Assembly (NCBI RefSeq): GCF_900009265.2
Contig: NZ_LR735020.1
Span: forward strand, 47,236-111,235
Direction of reading: 5' to 3'
DNA: 64,000 nt
DNA from: Planktothrix paucivesiculata PCC 9631
GTDB taxonomy: Bacteria; Cyanobacteriota; Cyanobacteriia; Cyanobacteriales; Microcoleaceae
Numbering within the stretch: the stretch's first letter is position 1; each line of letters opens with the position of its first letter. Shown here piece by piece: positions 17,320-27,596 of this stretch. The position numbers and the translations under genes are program-made. The notes under the pieces are model-generated. The model saw nothing but the letters and a program-made list of their open reading frames with translations, made no database searches and was not told the DNA's origin.

Positions 17320-17850
17320 TTACAATAATAATTGAATTTTTTCCTTTTCTTCAGAATCAACTGTTTCCCATTGCCTAACAATATTAAAATCCTTACTAAC
17401 CTTAGATAACTCTAATAAAGTCGGGTCAATTCTATTTCTATATTTTTTCTCCTCATATAACCAGTTCAATATATCTGATAAGTGCCAGATAGAAGGAGTC
17501 CCGCTATAGATAGGTCTGGGACATTTTTCTTCACTCTTTATCAACAAATTACGAATATTTTGCCGTGTACATCCGAGCAATTTAGCAACCTCGGTTAAAC
17601 TAATATAATCCGGGCTAACTTCAGTCAAAACTGCCTGGGGAATAGCCCGTTTCACATCCTGAATTGCGCTATAAACTGCTTTTCTAGCAGATGAAGATTC
17701 ACGGATAAAATTGAGGGCAATTTTCCCTTTTTTACCGATTCCAATTAAGGCATCATCACAGCCTTCTGTTGCCAAACTCTCTAGGTAATTATCGGGATTA
17801 ACTTTAGTATCTGGGAGATTAAAGTTTAAAATAAAATTATATTCTGACAT
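17320..17850 (-). CDS. HTH protein with HicB-like N-terminus, putative antitoxin/regulator
   Basis: From the ATG at 17848-17850 the protein has 176 residues; an upstream ATG at 17910 lies inside the previous gene and is less likely, since GAGGAGAACT stands just before 17850. The first ~85 residues are a small domain with GCDDALIGIGKKGKIALNF, followed by SARKAVYSAIQDVKRAIPQA. Residues ~95-155 are a helix-turn-helix: ISLTEVAKLLGCTRQNIRNL and then PSIWHLSDILNWLYEEKKYR. It is downstream of and nearly abuts the HicA-like gene (4 bases apart), as in a toxin-antitoxin operon. The pairing is similar to uncharacterised gene pairs in many bacteria; the functional role is inferred. Confidence 0.72.
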   Translation of the reverse strand: MSEYNFILNFNLPDTKVNPDNYLESLATEGCDDALIGIGKKGKIALNFIRESSSARKAVYSAIQDVKRAIPQAVLTEVSPDYISLTEVAKLLGCTRQNIRNLLIKSEEKCPRPIYSGTPSIWHLSDILNWLYEEKKYRNRIDPTLLELSKVSKDFNIVRQWETVDSEEKEKIQLLL

Positions 17851-17854
17851 CTTT

Positions 17855-18121
17855 TTAGTTCTCCTCTTTCTCTTTTGTTTGATTATGAACAGTGCAGTTA
17901 TCGATAACACGACGGATTAGTTTAGCATGATTGCCTGGATTTCTAGGGGTACTCCAAACACTGGCAATACAAAATTCTCCACAGCGACAATCATTGTTAT
18001 TGTAAGGGCAGTAAATCTTTCCCCAAGCATGAGAGCCACCCTCTACAATCCGCCATCCATTTTGTTCAGCATACTTCAAGGCTGCTTCAATTTCTGGCTT
18101 AGGATGTTTTTTCCTAGACAT
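17855..18121 (-). CDS. HicA-like protein with a cysteine cluster, putative toxin
   Basis: The 88-residue product carries the HicA signature of a dsRNA-binding-like fold: a helix EIEAALKYAEQNGWRIVEGG, the catalytic-type histidine in GGSHAWGKIYCP (~His29), and the closing SVWSTPRNPGNHAKLIRRVI with the second conserved histidine. Between them sits an insert with four cysteines (YCPYNNNDCRCGEFC) that plain HicA proteins lack and that could bind zinc. It starts at ATG 18121 with no strong ribosome site visible. The partner gene follows. RNase activity is an inference from the fold. Confidence 0.68.
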   Translation of the reverse strand: MSRKKHPKPEIEAALKYAEQNGWRIVEGGSHAWGKIYCPYNNNDCRCGEFCIASVWSTPRNPGNHAKLIRRVIDNCTVHNQTKEKEEN

Positions 18122-18379
18122 AAAATTCTGAGCTTGTATTGACTATAGTTTATTCTGATCAAATTGTCAAGTGACAACTTATTATAACCTGGATGGAGTG
18201 AATAATTTTGCCCGGTTCCCAGGTTCTACCAGAGAACCCTGTTCATGAGGCTCCGCCACCGATGAAAGCACTTTTCCGTTGGTAATATTCTTCGGTTTCA
18301 CAGTTTAATCTACTTTTAGGGTAAAATCAGGAAAAAGATCGAGGAATATTAATGTGAGTTAAATTAAGGAGATAAAAAT

Positions 18380-18955
18380 ATGACGGCATTAATTTTAAAT
18401 AATCCAGAAACTGCCCCAATTACCGATGAGCAATTTTATCAAATTTGTGTCGCCAACCGCGAATTAAAATTAGAACGAACCGCCAAAGGAGACTTAATTA
18501 TTATGCCGCCCACCGGAGGGGGAACGGGAAAACGAAACTCAGATATTAACCTAGATTTGGGTTTGTGGAACCGACAAACTCAATTAGGAATTGTCTTTGA
18601 TTCTTCTACTTGTTTTAAACTTCCTCATGGTGGAGATCGTTCCCCAGATGCGGCTTGGATACCCTTAGCAAAATGGGAATCTCTCACCCCCGAACAGCAA
18701 GAGAAATTTCTGCCAATTTGCCCTGATTTTATCATAGAATTGCGATCGCCTAGTGATTCTTTAAAACCCCTACAAGATAAAATGCAGGAATATATTGATA
18801 ATGGTTCTCGTTTAGGTTGGTTAATTAACCGCCAAAACCGTCAAGTCGAAATTTATCATCAGGGGAGAGAAAAAGAAATTTTAGAAAATCCAACCACTTT
18901 ATCGGGAGAAGATATTTTACCGGGATTTGTTTTAAATCTTTTATTAATTTGGTAA
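18380..18955 (+). CDS. Uma2-family (DUF820) restriction-like nuclease, copy B
   Basis: This is the second, nearly identical copy of the gene at 16709-17284: 191 residues with the same ribosome site and motifs (SPDAAWIPLAKW, FIIELRSPSDSL). Three amino-acid differences are seen (His for Asn before GGD, HQGRE for RQGRE, NLLLIW for NLSLIW). Since both copies are open, both may be expressed. The sequence upstream of 18366 (18122-18365) holds an inverted repeat around GGTTCTaccAGAGAACC and is otherwise unlike the region upstream of copy A. Confidence 0.88.
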   Translation: MTALILNNPETAPITDEQFYQICVANRELKLERTAKGDLIIMPPTGGGTGKRNSDINLDLGLWNRQTQLGIVFDSSTCFKLPHGGDRSPDAAWIPLAKWESLTPEQQEKFLPICPDFIIELRSPSDSLKPLQDKMQEYIDNGSRLGWLINRQNRQVEIYHQGREKEILENPTTLSGEDILPGFVLNLLLIW

Positions 18956-19043
18956 ATAGATTTGTATTTCCGTTGTTTTTAGTCTTCAGCCTATATCCAA
19001 TTCAAATACTAGGAAAACCTTTAGAAACCGTCTTGACATCAAT

Positions 19044-20615
19044 TTATGTTGTTTGTATCGGCAATGTGAAGTAAAAAAGACTTCCTTGGTCTAAAACACT
19101 TTCGGCCCAAATTAATCCCCCGTGTTGTTCCACAACACTTTTACAGATAGCTAAACCGAGTCCGCTACCCTTTTTCTCACTCGCATCGGATACATTAATT
19201 TGTTGAAATCGTTCAAAAATGATCTCTAATTTATCCGAGGGAATACCCCGGCCTTGATCTTCGATTCTAAACAGAAGACAGGGTAAAGAGATTTTAGACT
19301 GAAACGATCGCGGCAATCTTTCACGGCTTTCAATAACTTCTGCGGATAAATAAACTGTGGCATGGGGTGGGGAAAATTTGATCGCATTACTGAGTAAATT
19401 TGTCAGAGTCAGATCGATGGCTTTTGGATCAGCCGAAACTTGAACAGAAACAGGATCAACCTTCAAGATGACTTCCGACTTATCTGCCAAACTCTGAACA
19501 TCGTGGATCGCCTGCTGCATCAAGTCGGATGCCAAACAAAGTTTTGTATTCAGGATAAACTTACCCGCAGTCAGACGTTGTACGTCGAGAAGATCCTTAA
19601 CCAATTGAATCATGCGCTCGGTTTCCTCTAGGGCAAGTTCTAGCATTCTTTGAGCTTTTTCGGGATTTTGAGCGTAAATTCCTATGCTTAGAAGTTTGAG
19701 AGAGGTTAGAATCACAGTCAGTGGATTGCGTAATTCGTGACTTGCAAAAGAAATGAAATTTTCTTTCATTTGTTCAATATTACGCCGCTCAGTAATATCC
19801 TTAAAGGTAATCACTACACCGACAATTTTTCCTTGTTCTAATACGGGTGTACTTATATATTCTACTGGAAAAGAATAACCGTCTTTACGTTGAAATTGTC
19901 CCTCATAATTGTGAACAGAGCCATCTTGTAAAGAAGCACAACTTGGACACAGTAAACCATGATTCTCATTATTTATGAAGTCAGTATGCAAAATCAGGCA
20001 TTCTGATTTACCAATCAATTCTTCTGAAGTGTAACCCAACATTTTGGCGGCGGCGGGGTTGAGAAATGTTGTTTGACCTTGGGCATCTACACCGTAAATT
20101 CCTTCGCCAACGGCATTAAGAATTAATTCTTTTTGATGGTTAATTCGACTGATTTCCTGTTCTTTTTCTTGTAAATACTTATTCGCTGCTTGCAGTTTTT
20201 CTGCTTGCTGTTTCAGTTCGTTTTTTTTATTGAATAAATCAATAAAAATTACCACTTTTGCTAAAAGAATCTCTGGGACGATCGGCTTTAATAAATAATC
20301 AACGGCTCCGACTGAATAACCTTTTAAAACATACATTTCCTCGCGGCTAATCGCGGTGATAAAAAGGATGGGTGTGTCGCTGCTTGCGGGACGGGAATGA
20401 ATAATTTTAGCCAGATCAAATCCGTCCATTGTTGGCATTTGCACATCTAATAAAATGACGGCAAACTCATCTTGCAGCAAATGTTTTAAAGCTTCTTCCC
20501 CAGAATTTGCTTTCACTACATTTTGTCCCAATGGCGCTAATGTCTCTGCCAACGCCATCAGATTTGCAGGGCGATCATCTACTATCAGAATATTGACTTG
20601 AGAACTATTTTTCAT
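19044..20615 (-). CDS. Hybrid response regulator/histidine kinase (REC-PAS-HisKA-HATPase)
   Basis: The 523 residues are arranged as a receiver domain (1-~125; phospho-acceptor Asp57 in VILLDVQMPTMDG; conserved Lys in YLLKPI), a short coiled coil, a PAS domain (~160-280) with CPSCAS-type cysteines, a HisKA dimerisation domain with the phosphorylatable His in FASHELRNPLTV (~292), and an HATPase with the N box NLLSNAIKFS, G1 DQGRGIP and G2 GSGLGLAICK motifs. It has no membrane segment, so it senses a cytoplasmic or protein-borne signal. It lies 205 bases downstream of the giant kinase on the same strand and may work with it. Confidence 0.9.
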   Translation of the reverse strand: MKNSSQVNILIVDDRPANLMALAETLAPLGQNVVKANSGEEALKHLLQDEFAVILLDVQMPTMDGFDLAKIIHSRPASSDTPILFITAISREEMYVLKGYSVGAVDYLLKPIVPEILLAKVVIFIDLFNKKNELKQQAEKLQAANKYLQEKEQEISRINHQKELILNAVGEGIYGVDAQGQTTFLNPAAAKMLGYTSEELIGKSECLILHTDFINNENHGLLCPSCASLQDGSVHNYEGQFQRKDGYSFPVEYISTPVLEQGKIVGVVITFKDITERRNIEQMKENFISFASHELRNPLTVILTSLKLLSIGIYAQNPEKAQRMLELALEETERMIQLVKDLLDVQRLTAGKFILNTKLCLASDLMQQAIHDVQSLADKSEVILKVDPVSVQVSADPKAIDLTLTNLLSNAIKFSPPHATVYLSAEVIESRERLPRSFQSKISLPCLLFRIEDQGRGIPSDKLEIIFERFQQINVSDASEKKGSGLGLAICKSVVEQHGGLIWAESVLDQGSLFYFTLPIQTT

Positions 20616-20720
20616 ATTAGTTAAAGTTATCTAAAACTCGACTCTAACACAATGTTGCCCATTCGTGGGATGCTCCAGATTAGATTGATTGGGCGATTGA
20701 AATCGCGACTACATAAACAA

Positions 20721-20764
20721 AGTCCGCCTGCGCGGACTGAAGAAATTCAACCCGCGCAGGCGGG
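20721..20764. repeat. Pair of short GC-rich palindromes between the two kinase genes
   Basis: AGTCCGC-ctgc-GCGGACT (20721-20738) and CCCGC-gcag-GCGGG (20751-20764) are two hairpins with mutually complementary cores (CCGCCTGCGCGG and CCGCGCAGGCGG), so they can also pair with each other. This is a REP-like arrangement. A truncated relative (CCGCGCAGGCGC) occurs near 35519. It may terminate or attenuate transcription from the upstream kinase gene. Confidence 0.65.
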
Positions 20765-20820
20765 TTTCGTCTGTGTAGACGCGGTTTTAACCGCCCGGTC
20801 AAATTAATTCGGCTACTTTC

Positions 20821-23800
20821 CTAACACCGAAGCCAAACCCGCAATAGTGAAAGAAGTTGCTGAATATCGACGGGTTTAGGAATATAATCGGAGGCGCCTG
20901 CTTCTAAACATTTTTGTCGATCGCCCTGCATTGCCTTAGCCGTCAGAGCAATAATTGGTAATCGTTGGAAAGACTCAATCTGCCGGATCGCTTGAATCGC
21001 TTCATAGCCATCCATCTCTGGCATCATAATATCCATTAACACCACATCAACATCAGGGGTGCTTTGCAGCAGGGCAATTCCATTGGCTCCACCATCAGCA
21101 TAGATCACTTTTAACTGGAAGGATTCCAGCATACTGGTGAGGGCAAAAACATTTCGCACATCATCATCGACAATTAGTATTTTCTTACCGCGCAACTCAG
21201 GAGCTTTCTGCTGTAACTCTCTGAGTAATTGTTGCTGCTTGGCTGAAAGTTGCTCGATCGGTTGATGGAGCATTAGTGTTGTTTTGTCGAACAGATGGGG
21301 CATGGCGAACTCCTCTTTCAACACAATTACCGCGTCTGCCTGTTCTAAGATTACTCTTTGTTGATCGGATAAGTCCGGGTTCGCGTAGGCGATGATCGGC
21401 AAATACTCAAAAGCGTCCTTTTTCGCGTTTTCCTCACGAATATGTTGAATCAAGCTAATGCCATCCATGTCGGCTAGGCTTAGATCCACTATGAGACAAT
21501 CGAAGGGCTGAGTTTGCAGTAAATTTAATGCTTCTGTGCCATTATTAATCGCAGTTATAAGAACATTCTGATTGCTAACTAGCTCAGTAAATTGTTGCTG
21601 TTGGTTAACCTCGGATGCTACCAGTAACAAATGGCGCGGCTCTTGTTTGATTGAATCCTGAATCCGGGCAAACACCTGATTTAATTGTTCATTACTAATT
21701 GGTTTCTGCCAAAAAGATGCGGCTCCTTGTCGCAAACCCTGATGATGATCTCTCTCGGTTATGGTGATGATATGAACGGGAATATGTCGGGTAGTGAGAT
21801 CATGTTTAAGGTGATCGAGAACCACCCAACCATCAAGAATTGGCAGGGCAATGTCGAGAATAATCGCGTCTGGTTTGTATTGGTGTGCGAGTCTTAACCC
21901 GATTTCTCCTTGAGTAGCAACTAGGATTTTAAAGCTTTGGTTGTGTCCAAGTTCTACTAATATCTGACTGAAGGAGTCGTCATCTTCAATTACTAATAAA
22001 GTTCGATCACCTGCCACAATCTGATCGCGATCATCTAAAAGCGAACTATAACCTGAAGATGGCGTTGAAACTGGGGGAGGCGACGAGATCCCCGACTTCT
22101 CCAAGAAGTCGGGGATCTGTGTAGCTGAGGCAGATGGCGCGATCGCAGCCACGGTTTCTGGTTTACTTTCTTGATAAATTTGTGGTAGGTAAAGGGTAAA
22201 AGTGCTCCCCTTTCCGAACTGACTAACCAGGGTAATTTTACCACCGAGTAATCGTGTAATTTCGCGGCTAATTGACAAACCCAAACCTGTACCACCATAC
22301 TTGCGGGAAGTTGTGCCGTCTGCCTGCTGGAATGCTTCAAAGATGACTTTTTGTTTGCTTAATTCAATCCCAACACCCGTATCACTCACGGCAAAAGCTA
22401 TTACCTGTTTGGCTTGGTTCAGACTCTGATCGTCCATTCCCCATCCCTGAGTCACCGTCGCTACGGATAATCGAACTTCTCCTTTTTCTGTAAATTTAAA
22501 GGCGTTGGAGAGTAGGTTTTTCAGAATTTGCTGAAGCCGTTTAACATCGGTGTAAATAGTTCGGGGTAAATTAGCATGGAACTCAACTGTAAATTTCAAG
22601 TGACGTTCTTGCGCGACTTGGGTAAAAGTACGCTCAATAAAGTTCTTTAGTTCGGGTAAGGGTAAATACTCTTGCTGGACGGATATTGTACCGGATTCGA
22701 TTTTGGCTAGATCAAGAATATCATTAATTAAGGCTAATAAATCTGTGCCTGCCGAGTGAATTGTTGCGGCATATTCAACTTGCTTTTCACTCAAACTGCC
22801 GTCATTATTTTGGCTCAACAATCGAGCTAATAATAGTAAGCTGTTTAGAGGTGTTCGCAACTCGTGAGACATATTCGCCAGAAACTCGGATTTGTATTTA
22901 GACGTGAGGGCGAGTTGAGTTGCTTTTTCTTCTATTGCTAATCGAGCCAGGTCTATTTCTCGGTTTTTACGCTCTACTTCTTCATTTTGATTGGAGAGTA
23001 ATTTGGCTTTTTCTTGTAATTCTGCGTTGGTGTTTTGCAGTTCCTCCTGTTGGTTTTTCAAGAGTTCTTCTGAGGTTTGTAATGATTTAGCTTTTTGTTC
23101 TAATTGTTTATTAGTTTCGGTAAGTTCTTTTTGTTGACTCTGCAATTCTTCTGTTAAAGATTGAGATTGTTTGAGTAGTTCTTCGGTTCGCATTCCGGCC
23201 GCAATTGTATTTAAAACAATCCCGATACTTTCAGTTAATTGATCTAAGAAGGTTAAATGAATTTCACTAAAGCGATCGAAAGATGCTAATTCCGTTACGG
23301 CTGTTACTTGGCCTTCAAATAGAATTGGCAACACCACCACATTTAACGGGGGTGCTTCCCCTAAACCCGAACTGATGCGGATATAATCACGGGGAACGCG
23401 AGTCAGTAAAATTCGCTCTTTTTCTAAGGCGCATTGACCGACTAAGCCTTCACCTAATTGAAAACGATTAGCTAGATGTTGCCGTTCATTAAACGCATAG
23501 GTACTGAGGAGTTTCAGGTATGCTTGCGCTCCTACTGACGAATCCATCAGATAAAATACGCCATGTTGTGCGGATACCAGAGGAGCCAATTCGGAGAGAA
23601 TTAATTTTGATACGGTTTCTAAATCTCGTTGTCCCTGTAACATCCGGGTAAATTTGGCCAAATTAGTCTTTAACCAATCCTGCTCAGTATTTTTCTGAGT
23701 GGTTTCGCGGAGGTTGGCAATCATCTGGTTGATGTTATCCTTCAAGACGGCAACCTCACCCTGAGTATCAACCGCAATTGATCGGGTTAAGTCGCCTCTT

Positions 23801-26800
23801 GTTACTGCGATCGCAACTTCAGCAATAGCTCGGACTTGGGTGGTTAAATTCGCGGCCAGTTCGTTCACGTTGTCGGTTAAATCGCGCCAAGTCCCCGACG
23901 CTCCGGGCACTTTTGCCTGACCGCCTAATTTGCCTTCAATACCGACCTCCCGCGCCACCGTTGTCACCTGATCGGCAAAGGTAGCCAGGGTATCGATCAT
24001 CTCGTTAATCGTATCTGCCAGGGTTTCAATTTCTCCCTTGGCTTCTAATACCAGTTTGCGTTTCAAATCCCCATTCGCCACCGAGGTCACAATTCGCGCA
24101 ATTCCCCGCACTTGGGCCGTGAGATTACTGGCCATTAAGTTTACAGAATCGGTCAAATCTTTCCAAGTACCCGCGACCCCTTTAACCTCCGCTTGTCCCC
24201 CCAGTTTTCCTTCCGTACCTACTTCTTTGGCAACCCGTGTTACTTCAGAAGCAAAGGAGTTAAGTTGATCCACCATCGTATTAATAGTATCTTTCAGTTC
24301 CAGCATTTCGCCTTTAACATCAACGGCGATCTTTTTAGATAAGTCCCCATTTGCTACCGCTTTCGTGACTTCAGCAATATTCCGCACCTGCCCTGTTAAG
24401 TTCCCGGCCATCAAGTTAACGTTATCAGTTAAATCTTTCCAGGTACCGCCAACCCCCCGCACATAGGCTTGACCCCCTAATTTACCTTCTGTTCCCACTT
24501 CCCGTGCCACCCGCGTTACTTCCGAGGCGAAGGAGTTAAGTTGATCTACCATCGTATTAATAGTATTTTTCAGTTCCAGAATTTCCCCTTTAACATCGAC
24601 GGTGATTTTTTTGGAGAGATCACCATTCGCGATCGCTAATGTGACTACGGCAATATTCCGCACTTGATCGGTTAAACTGCCTGCCATAAAGTTGACATTA
24701 TCAGTCAAATCTTTCCAAGTACCAGCAACCCCTTTCACCTCAGCCTGTACTCCTAATTTTCCTTCCGCGCCTACTTCACGGGCAACGCGAGTTACTTCGG
24801 AAGCAAAGGAATTGAGTTGATCCACCATGATGTTAATAGTGTTTTTTAACTCCAGCATTTCTCCCTTAACACCCACAGTAATTTTTTTAGATAAATTACC
24901 ATTAGCCACCGCCGTTGTCACTTCGGCAATATTCCGCACCTGAGCGGTTAAACTACCTGCCATTGAGTTCACACTATCTGTCAAGTCTTTCCAGGTACCT
25001 GCCACCCCTCGGACTTCTGCCTGTACTCCTAGTTTGCCTTCTGTTCCCACTTCTCGCGCCACCCGTGTCACCTCAGAGGCAAAGGAATTAAGTTGATCTA
25101 CCATCGTGTTGATGGTGTTTTTTAGTTCTAAAATTTCCCCTTTGACATCGACGATAATCTTTTTGGAGAGGTCGCCATTAGCCACCGCCGTTGTCACTTC
25201 GGCAATACTTCGCACCTGGGATGTTAGATTACCCGCCATTGAATTTACATTGTCGGTGAGATCCTTCCAAGTTCCGGCCACTCCTCGGACTTCTGCCTGT
25301 ACCCCCAATTTTCCTTCTGTTCCCACTTCCCTCGCCACCCGTGTCACTTCCGAAGCAAAGGAATTAAGTTGATCCACCATGATGTTAATGGTGCTCTTTA
25401 ACTCGGACATTTCTCCTTTAACATCTACAGTAATTTTCTTGGATAAATTACCGTTAGCTACGGCCGTCGTTACCTCGGCAATATTCCGCACTTGGGAGGT
25501 TAAACTCCCGGCCATAAAGTTGACGGATTCGGTTAAGTCTTTCCAAGTTCCGGCCACCCCTTTAACATCCGCTTGTCCGCCTAAAATGCCTTCTGCTCCT
25601 ACTTCTCGCGCTACCCGTGTTACTTCAGACGCGAAGGAATTTAACTGATCTACCATTGTATTAATGGTGTTTTTCAGTTCTAAAATTTCGCCCTTGACAC
25701 TGGCTGTAACTTTCTTGGAGAGGTCGCCATTAGCGACGGCGGTGGTCACTTCGGCAATATTCCGCACTTGGGATGTGAGATTACCCGCCATTGAGTTAAC
25801 GTTATCGGTCAGGTCTTTCCAGATCCCGGTCACGCCTTTGACTTCTGCCTGTACTCCTAATTTACCCTCGGTTCCCACCTCTCGCGCCACCCGTGTCACT
25901 TCAGAGGCAAAGGAGTTCAACCGATCAACGGTGCTGTTAATGATGTTTTTTAACTCCAGCATTTCGCCTTTGACATCAACGGAAATTTTCTTAGATAAGT
26001 CACCATTGGCGATGGAAGTCGTCACTTCTGCCACATTTCGCACCTGGGCTGTTAAACTCCCGGCCATAAAGTTGACGGATTCGGTTAAGTCTTTCCAGGT
26101 ACCAGCCACCCCTTTTACATCGGCTTGCCCCCCCAGAATCCCCTCCGCACCCACTTCTCGCGCTACCCGGGTGACTTCCGAGGCAAAGGAACTGAGTTGA
26201 TCCACCATCCGGTTAATCGTGTTTTTCAGTTCCAGAATTTCTCCTTTCACATCTACTGTGACTTTCTTGGAGAGATCCCCATTCGCTACAGCCGTTGTCA
26301 CATCGGCAATATTTCGCACCTGGGCTGTGAGATTACCAGCCATTGAGTTTACTGAATCAGTTAAATCCTTCCAAGTCCCCGCGACTCCGGGTACTTGTGC
26401 CTGTACGCCTAATTTGCCTTCGGTTCCGACTTCTCGCGCTACCCGCGTCACCTCAGAGGCAAAGGAACTCAGTTGATCCACCATGATATTAACGGTGTTT
26501 TTGAGTTCTTGAATTTCCCCTTTCACGTCTACTGTGACTTTCTTGGACAAATCCCCATTGGCTACCGCCGTTGTCACATCGGCAATATTCCGCACCTGTG
26601 CTGTCAGGTTCCCTGCCATTAAATTAACTGAATCGGTCAAATCTTTCCAAGTTCCGGCAACGCCTTTCACCTCGGCTTGTCCCCCCAAAATCCCCTCTGT
26701 TCCCACTTCCCGTGCTACCCGTGTCACCTCAGAGGCAAAGGAACTCAACTGCTCTACCATCGTGTTAATGGTCTGGGTTGTTTGGAGAAATTCTCCCTTG

Positions 26801-27204
26801 AGTTGTCTGCCATCAATATCTAAGGGAATAATCTGGGATAAATCACCATTAGCCACAGCCCGAATCACCCTGGCGGTTTCTGCCATGGGCTGCACCAAGT
26901 CGCTAATCAACATATTGATGGAGTTAATCGCGTCCATCCATTGGCCATTCGCATTATTAACGGTAGCCCGTTGGGTGCTTTTGCCCTCTTTCCCGACTAC
27001 CGTACTGATGCGCTCAAATTCTTGCACCATGAGTTCGTTGCGCTCAATAACATCGTTGAGTTTGTCGGCGACTTTGCCGGCTAATCCCGTTTTATTGATC
27101 GGCATTCGGACAGAAAAATCGCCTTTCTCGAAGGCATTGAGTATTTCAAGGAGTTGAGAGACATCGAGATCGTCGGTGTTGGGAGGGAGAGATGTAGTTA
27201 CCAT
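20821..27204 (-). CDS. Giant hybrid histidine kinase with about 13 HAMP-type repeats
   Basis: The product has 2127 residues from ATG 27202-27204 (an upstream ATG at 27249 would add 15). About residues 25-1165 consist of 92-residue units, ten or so of them near-identical ([19 protein letters not shown] ... [19 protein letters not shown]). This is the poly-HAMP arrangement of Nik1-type group III hybrid kinases. Then come a GAF domain (~1195-1335), a coiled coil, HisKA ([14 protein letters not shown], ~1448), HATPase ([24 protein letters not shown]) and three receivers. Receiver 1 has an Asp in [13 protein letters not shown], receiver 2 in [13 protein letters not shown], and receiver 3 in [13 protein letters not shown]. 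There is no membrane segment, so it is cytoplasmic. In Nik1 this array senses osmotic stress; here the stimulus is unknown. Confidence 0.92.
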   Translation of the reverse strand: MVTTSLPPNTDDLDVSQLLEILNAFEKGDFSVRMPINKTGLAGKVADKLNDVIERNELMVQEFERISTVVGKEGKSTQRATVNNANGQWMDAINSINMLISDLVQPMAETARVIRAVANGDLSQIIPLDIDGRQLKGEFLQTTQTINTMVEQLSSFASEVTRVAREVGTEGILGGQAEVKGVAGTWKDLTDSVNLMAGNLTAQVRNIADVTTAVANGDLSKKVTVDVKGEIQELKNTVNIMVDQLSSFASEVTRVAREVGTEGKLGVQAQVPGVAGTWKDLTDSVNSMAGNLTAQVRNIADVTTAVANGDLSKKVTVDVKGEILELKNTINRMVDQLSSFASEVTRVAREVGAEGILGGQADVKGVAGTWKDLTESVNFMAGSLTAQVRNVAEVTTSIANGDLSKKISVDVKGEMLELKNIINSTVDRLNSFASEVTRVAREVGTEGKLGVQAEVKGVTGIWKDLTDNVNSMAGNLTSQVRNIAEVTTAVANGDLSKKVTASVKGEILELKNTINTMVDQLNSFASEVTRVAREVGAEGILGGQADVKGVAGTWKDLTESVNFMAGSLTSQVRNIAEVTTAVANGNLSKKITVDVKGEMSELKSTINIMVDQLNSFASEVTRVAREVGTEGKLGVQAEVRGVAGTWKDLTDNVNSMAGNLTSQVRSIAEVTTAVANGDLSKKIIVDVKGEILELKNTINTMVDQLNSFASEVTRVAREVGTEGKLGVQAEVRGVAGTWKDLTDSVNSMAGSLTAQVRNIAEVTTAVANGNLSKKITVGVKGEMLELKNTINIMVDQLNSFASEVTRVAREVGAEGKLGVQAEVKGVAGTWKDLTDNVNFMAGSLTDQVRNIAVVTLAIANGDLSKKITVDVKGEILELKNTINTMVDQLNSFASEVTRVAREVGTEGKLGGQAYVRGVGGTWKDLTDNVNLMAGNLTGQVRNIAEVTKAVANGDLSKKIAVDVKGEMLELKDTINTMVDQLNSFASEVTRVAKEVGTEGKLGGQAEVKGVAGTWKDLTDSVNLMASNLTAQVRGIARIVTSVANGDLKRKLVLEAKGEIETLADTINEMIDTLATFADQVTTVAREVGIEGKLGGQAKVPGASGTWRDLTDNVNELAANLTTQVRAIAEVAIAVTRGDLTRSIAVDTQGEVAVLKDNINQMIANLRETTQKNTEQDWLKTNLAKFTRMLQGQRDLETVSKLILSELAPLVSAQHGVFYLMDSSVGAQAYLKLLSTYAFNERQHLANRFQLGEGLVGQCALEKERILLTRVPRDYIRISSGLGEAPPLNVVVLPILFEGQVTAVTELASFDRFSEIHLTFLDQLTESIGIVLNTIAAGMRTEELLKQSQSLTEELQSQQKELTETNKQLEQKAKSLQTSEELLKNQQEELQNTNAELQEKAKLLSNQNEEVERKNREIDLARLAIEEKATQLALTSKYKSEFLANMSHELRTPLNSLLLLARLLSQNNDGSLSEKQVEYAATIHSAGTDLLALINDILDLAKIESGTISVQQEYLPLPELKNFIERTFTQVAQERHLKFTVEFHANLPRTIYTDVKRLQQILKNLLSNAFKFTEKGEVRLSVATVTQGWGMDDQSLNQAKQVIAFAVSDTGVGIELSKQKVIFEAFQQADGTTSRKYGGTGLGLSISREITRLLGGKITLVSQFGKGSTFTLYLPQIYQESKPETVAAIAPSASATQIPDFLEKSGISSPPPVSTPSSGYSSLLDDRDQIVAGDRTLLVIEDDDSFSQILVELGHNQSFKILVATQGEIGLRLAHQYKPDAIILDIALPILDGWVVLDHLKHDLTTRHIPVHIITITERDHHQGLRQGAASFWQKPISNEQLNQVFARIQDSIKQEPRHLLLVASEVNQQQQFTELVSNQNVLITAINNGTEALNLLQTQPFDCLIVDLSLADMDGISLIQHIREENAKKDAFEYLPIIAYANPDLSDQQRVILEQADAVIVLKEEFAMPHLFDKTTLMLHQPIEQLSAKQQQLLRELQQKAPELRGKKILIVDDDVRNVFALTSMLESFQLKVIYADGGANGIALLQSTPDVDVVLMDIMMPEMDGYEAIQAIRQIESFQRLPIIALTAKAMQGDRQKCLEAGASDYIPKPVDIQQLLSLLRVWLRC
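23740..26990 (-). repeat. In-gene 276-bp tandem repeats encoding HAMP units
   Basis: Within the giant kinase the coding sequence repeats about every 276 bases (92 codons) at least ten times. Pairs of units are more alike than others, and the variant words [10 protein letters not shown] and [10 protein letters not shown] alternate in places. Such a perfect-length array can gain or lose whole units by recombination without breaking the frame. Boundaries are approximate. Confidence 0.88.
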
Positions 27205-27596
27205 AATGTTTGGGTAGTGGGGAAAGAATAAGTGAATTGATCGCGGCATTAATGCTCACGACTTCAGGATTAATAAAAATCTTTTATAATCAATCTATTG
27301 TTGGGGGCGATCGCCATCCCAAGAGAAATCATTAGGGTTGAGTAAAATCACTCAATCTTTGAGTTGTGGCTGCCGTGATTATAGCACAACAAAAAAGGGT
27401 AAAACTAATCGAGGGGTTTCAAAAATAGCCCGTTTTCTGCATAGCCATTAGGTGATTACGGGCATGGGATGGCTTTTCATATTTTGCCTTAATTTTAGTA
27501 GAGGTTGTAAAGGTTTGAGTAAAATAAAATTTAGGGTGTGTGCGCGTTGCTTACGCAGCCTACAATAGTTTAGAATGTTAATTGTTGTAAACTATT
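27205..27596. other. Intergenic region between divergent genes
   Basis: This 392-base stretch separates the giant kinase (minus strand) from the fructokinase-like gene (plus strand) and should contain both promoters. It has a HIP1 site at 27307-27314 and a run TTTGAGTTGTGGCTGCCGTG. No gene, tRNA or clear operator is visible. Confidence 0.6.

Larger units (their letters stand above)
16695..18961. repeat. Pair of 596-bp direct repeats carrying the Uma2 genes
   Basis: Bases 16695-17290 and 18366-18961 are nearly identical, from the shared ribosome site AAGGAGATAAAAATATG through the stop codon and six more bases. The 1075 bases between them hold the HicA-like/HTH gene pair. Only a handful of substitutions separate the copies, so the duplication is recent or kept alike by gene conversion. 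Recombination between the repeats would delete the enclosed pair. Confidence 0.92.

Noticed and set aside
18191-18260. Possible tRNA-like structure in the gap upstream of the second Uma2 gene
   Set aside because: GGTTC-type words occur, but no full cloverleaf with acceptor and anticodon stems could be drawn. It fits a palindromic intergenic repeat better.
24038-27157. Long plus-strand open frames opposite the poly-HAMP kinase gene
   Set aside because: They appear at regular intervals because the repeated coding sequence opposite them is stop-poor. They have repetitive, serine/threonine-rich products, no ribosome sites and no family likeness.
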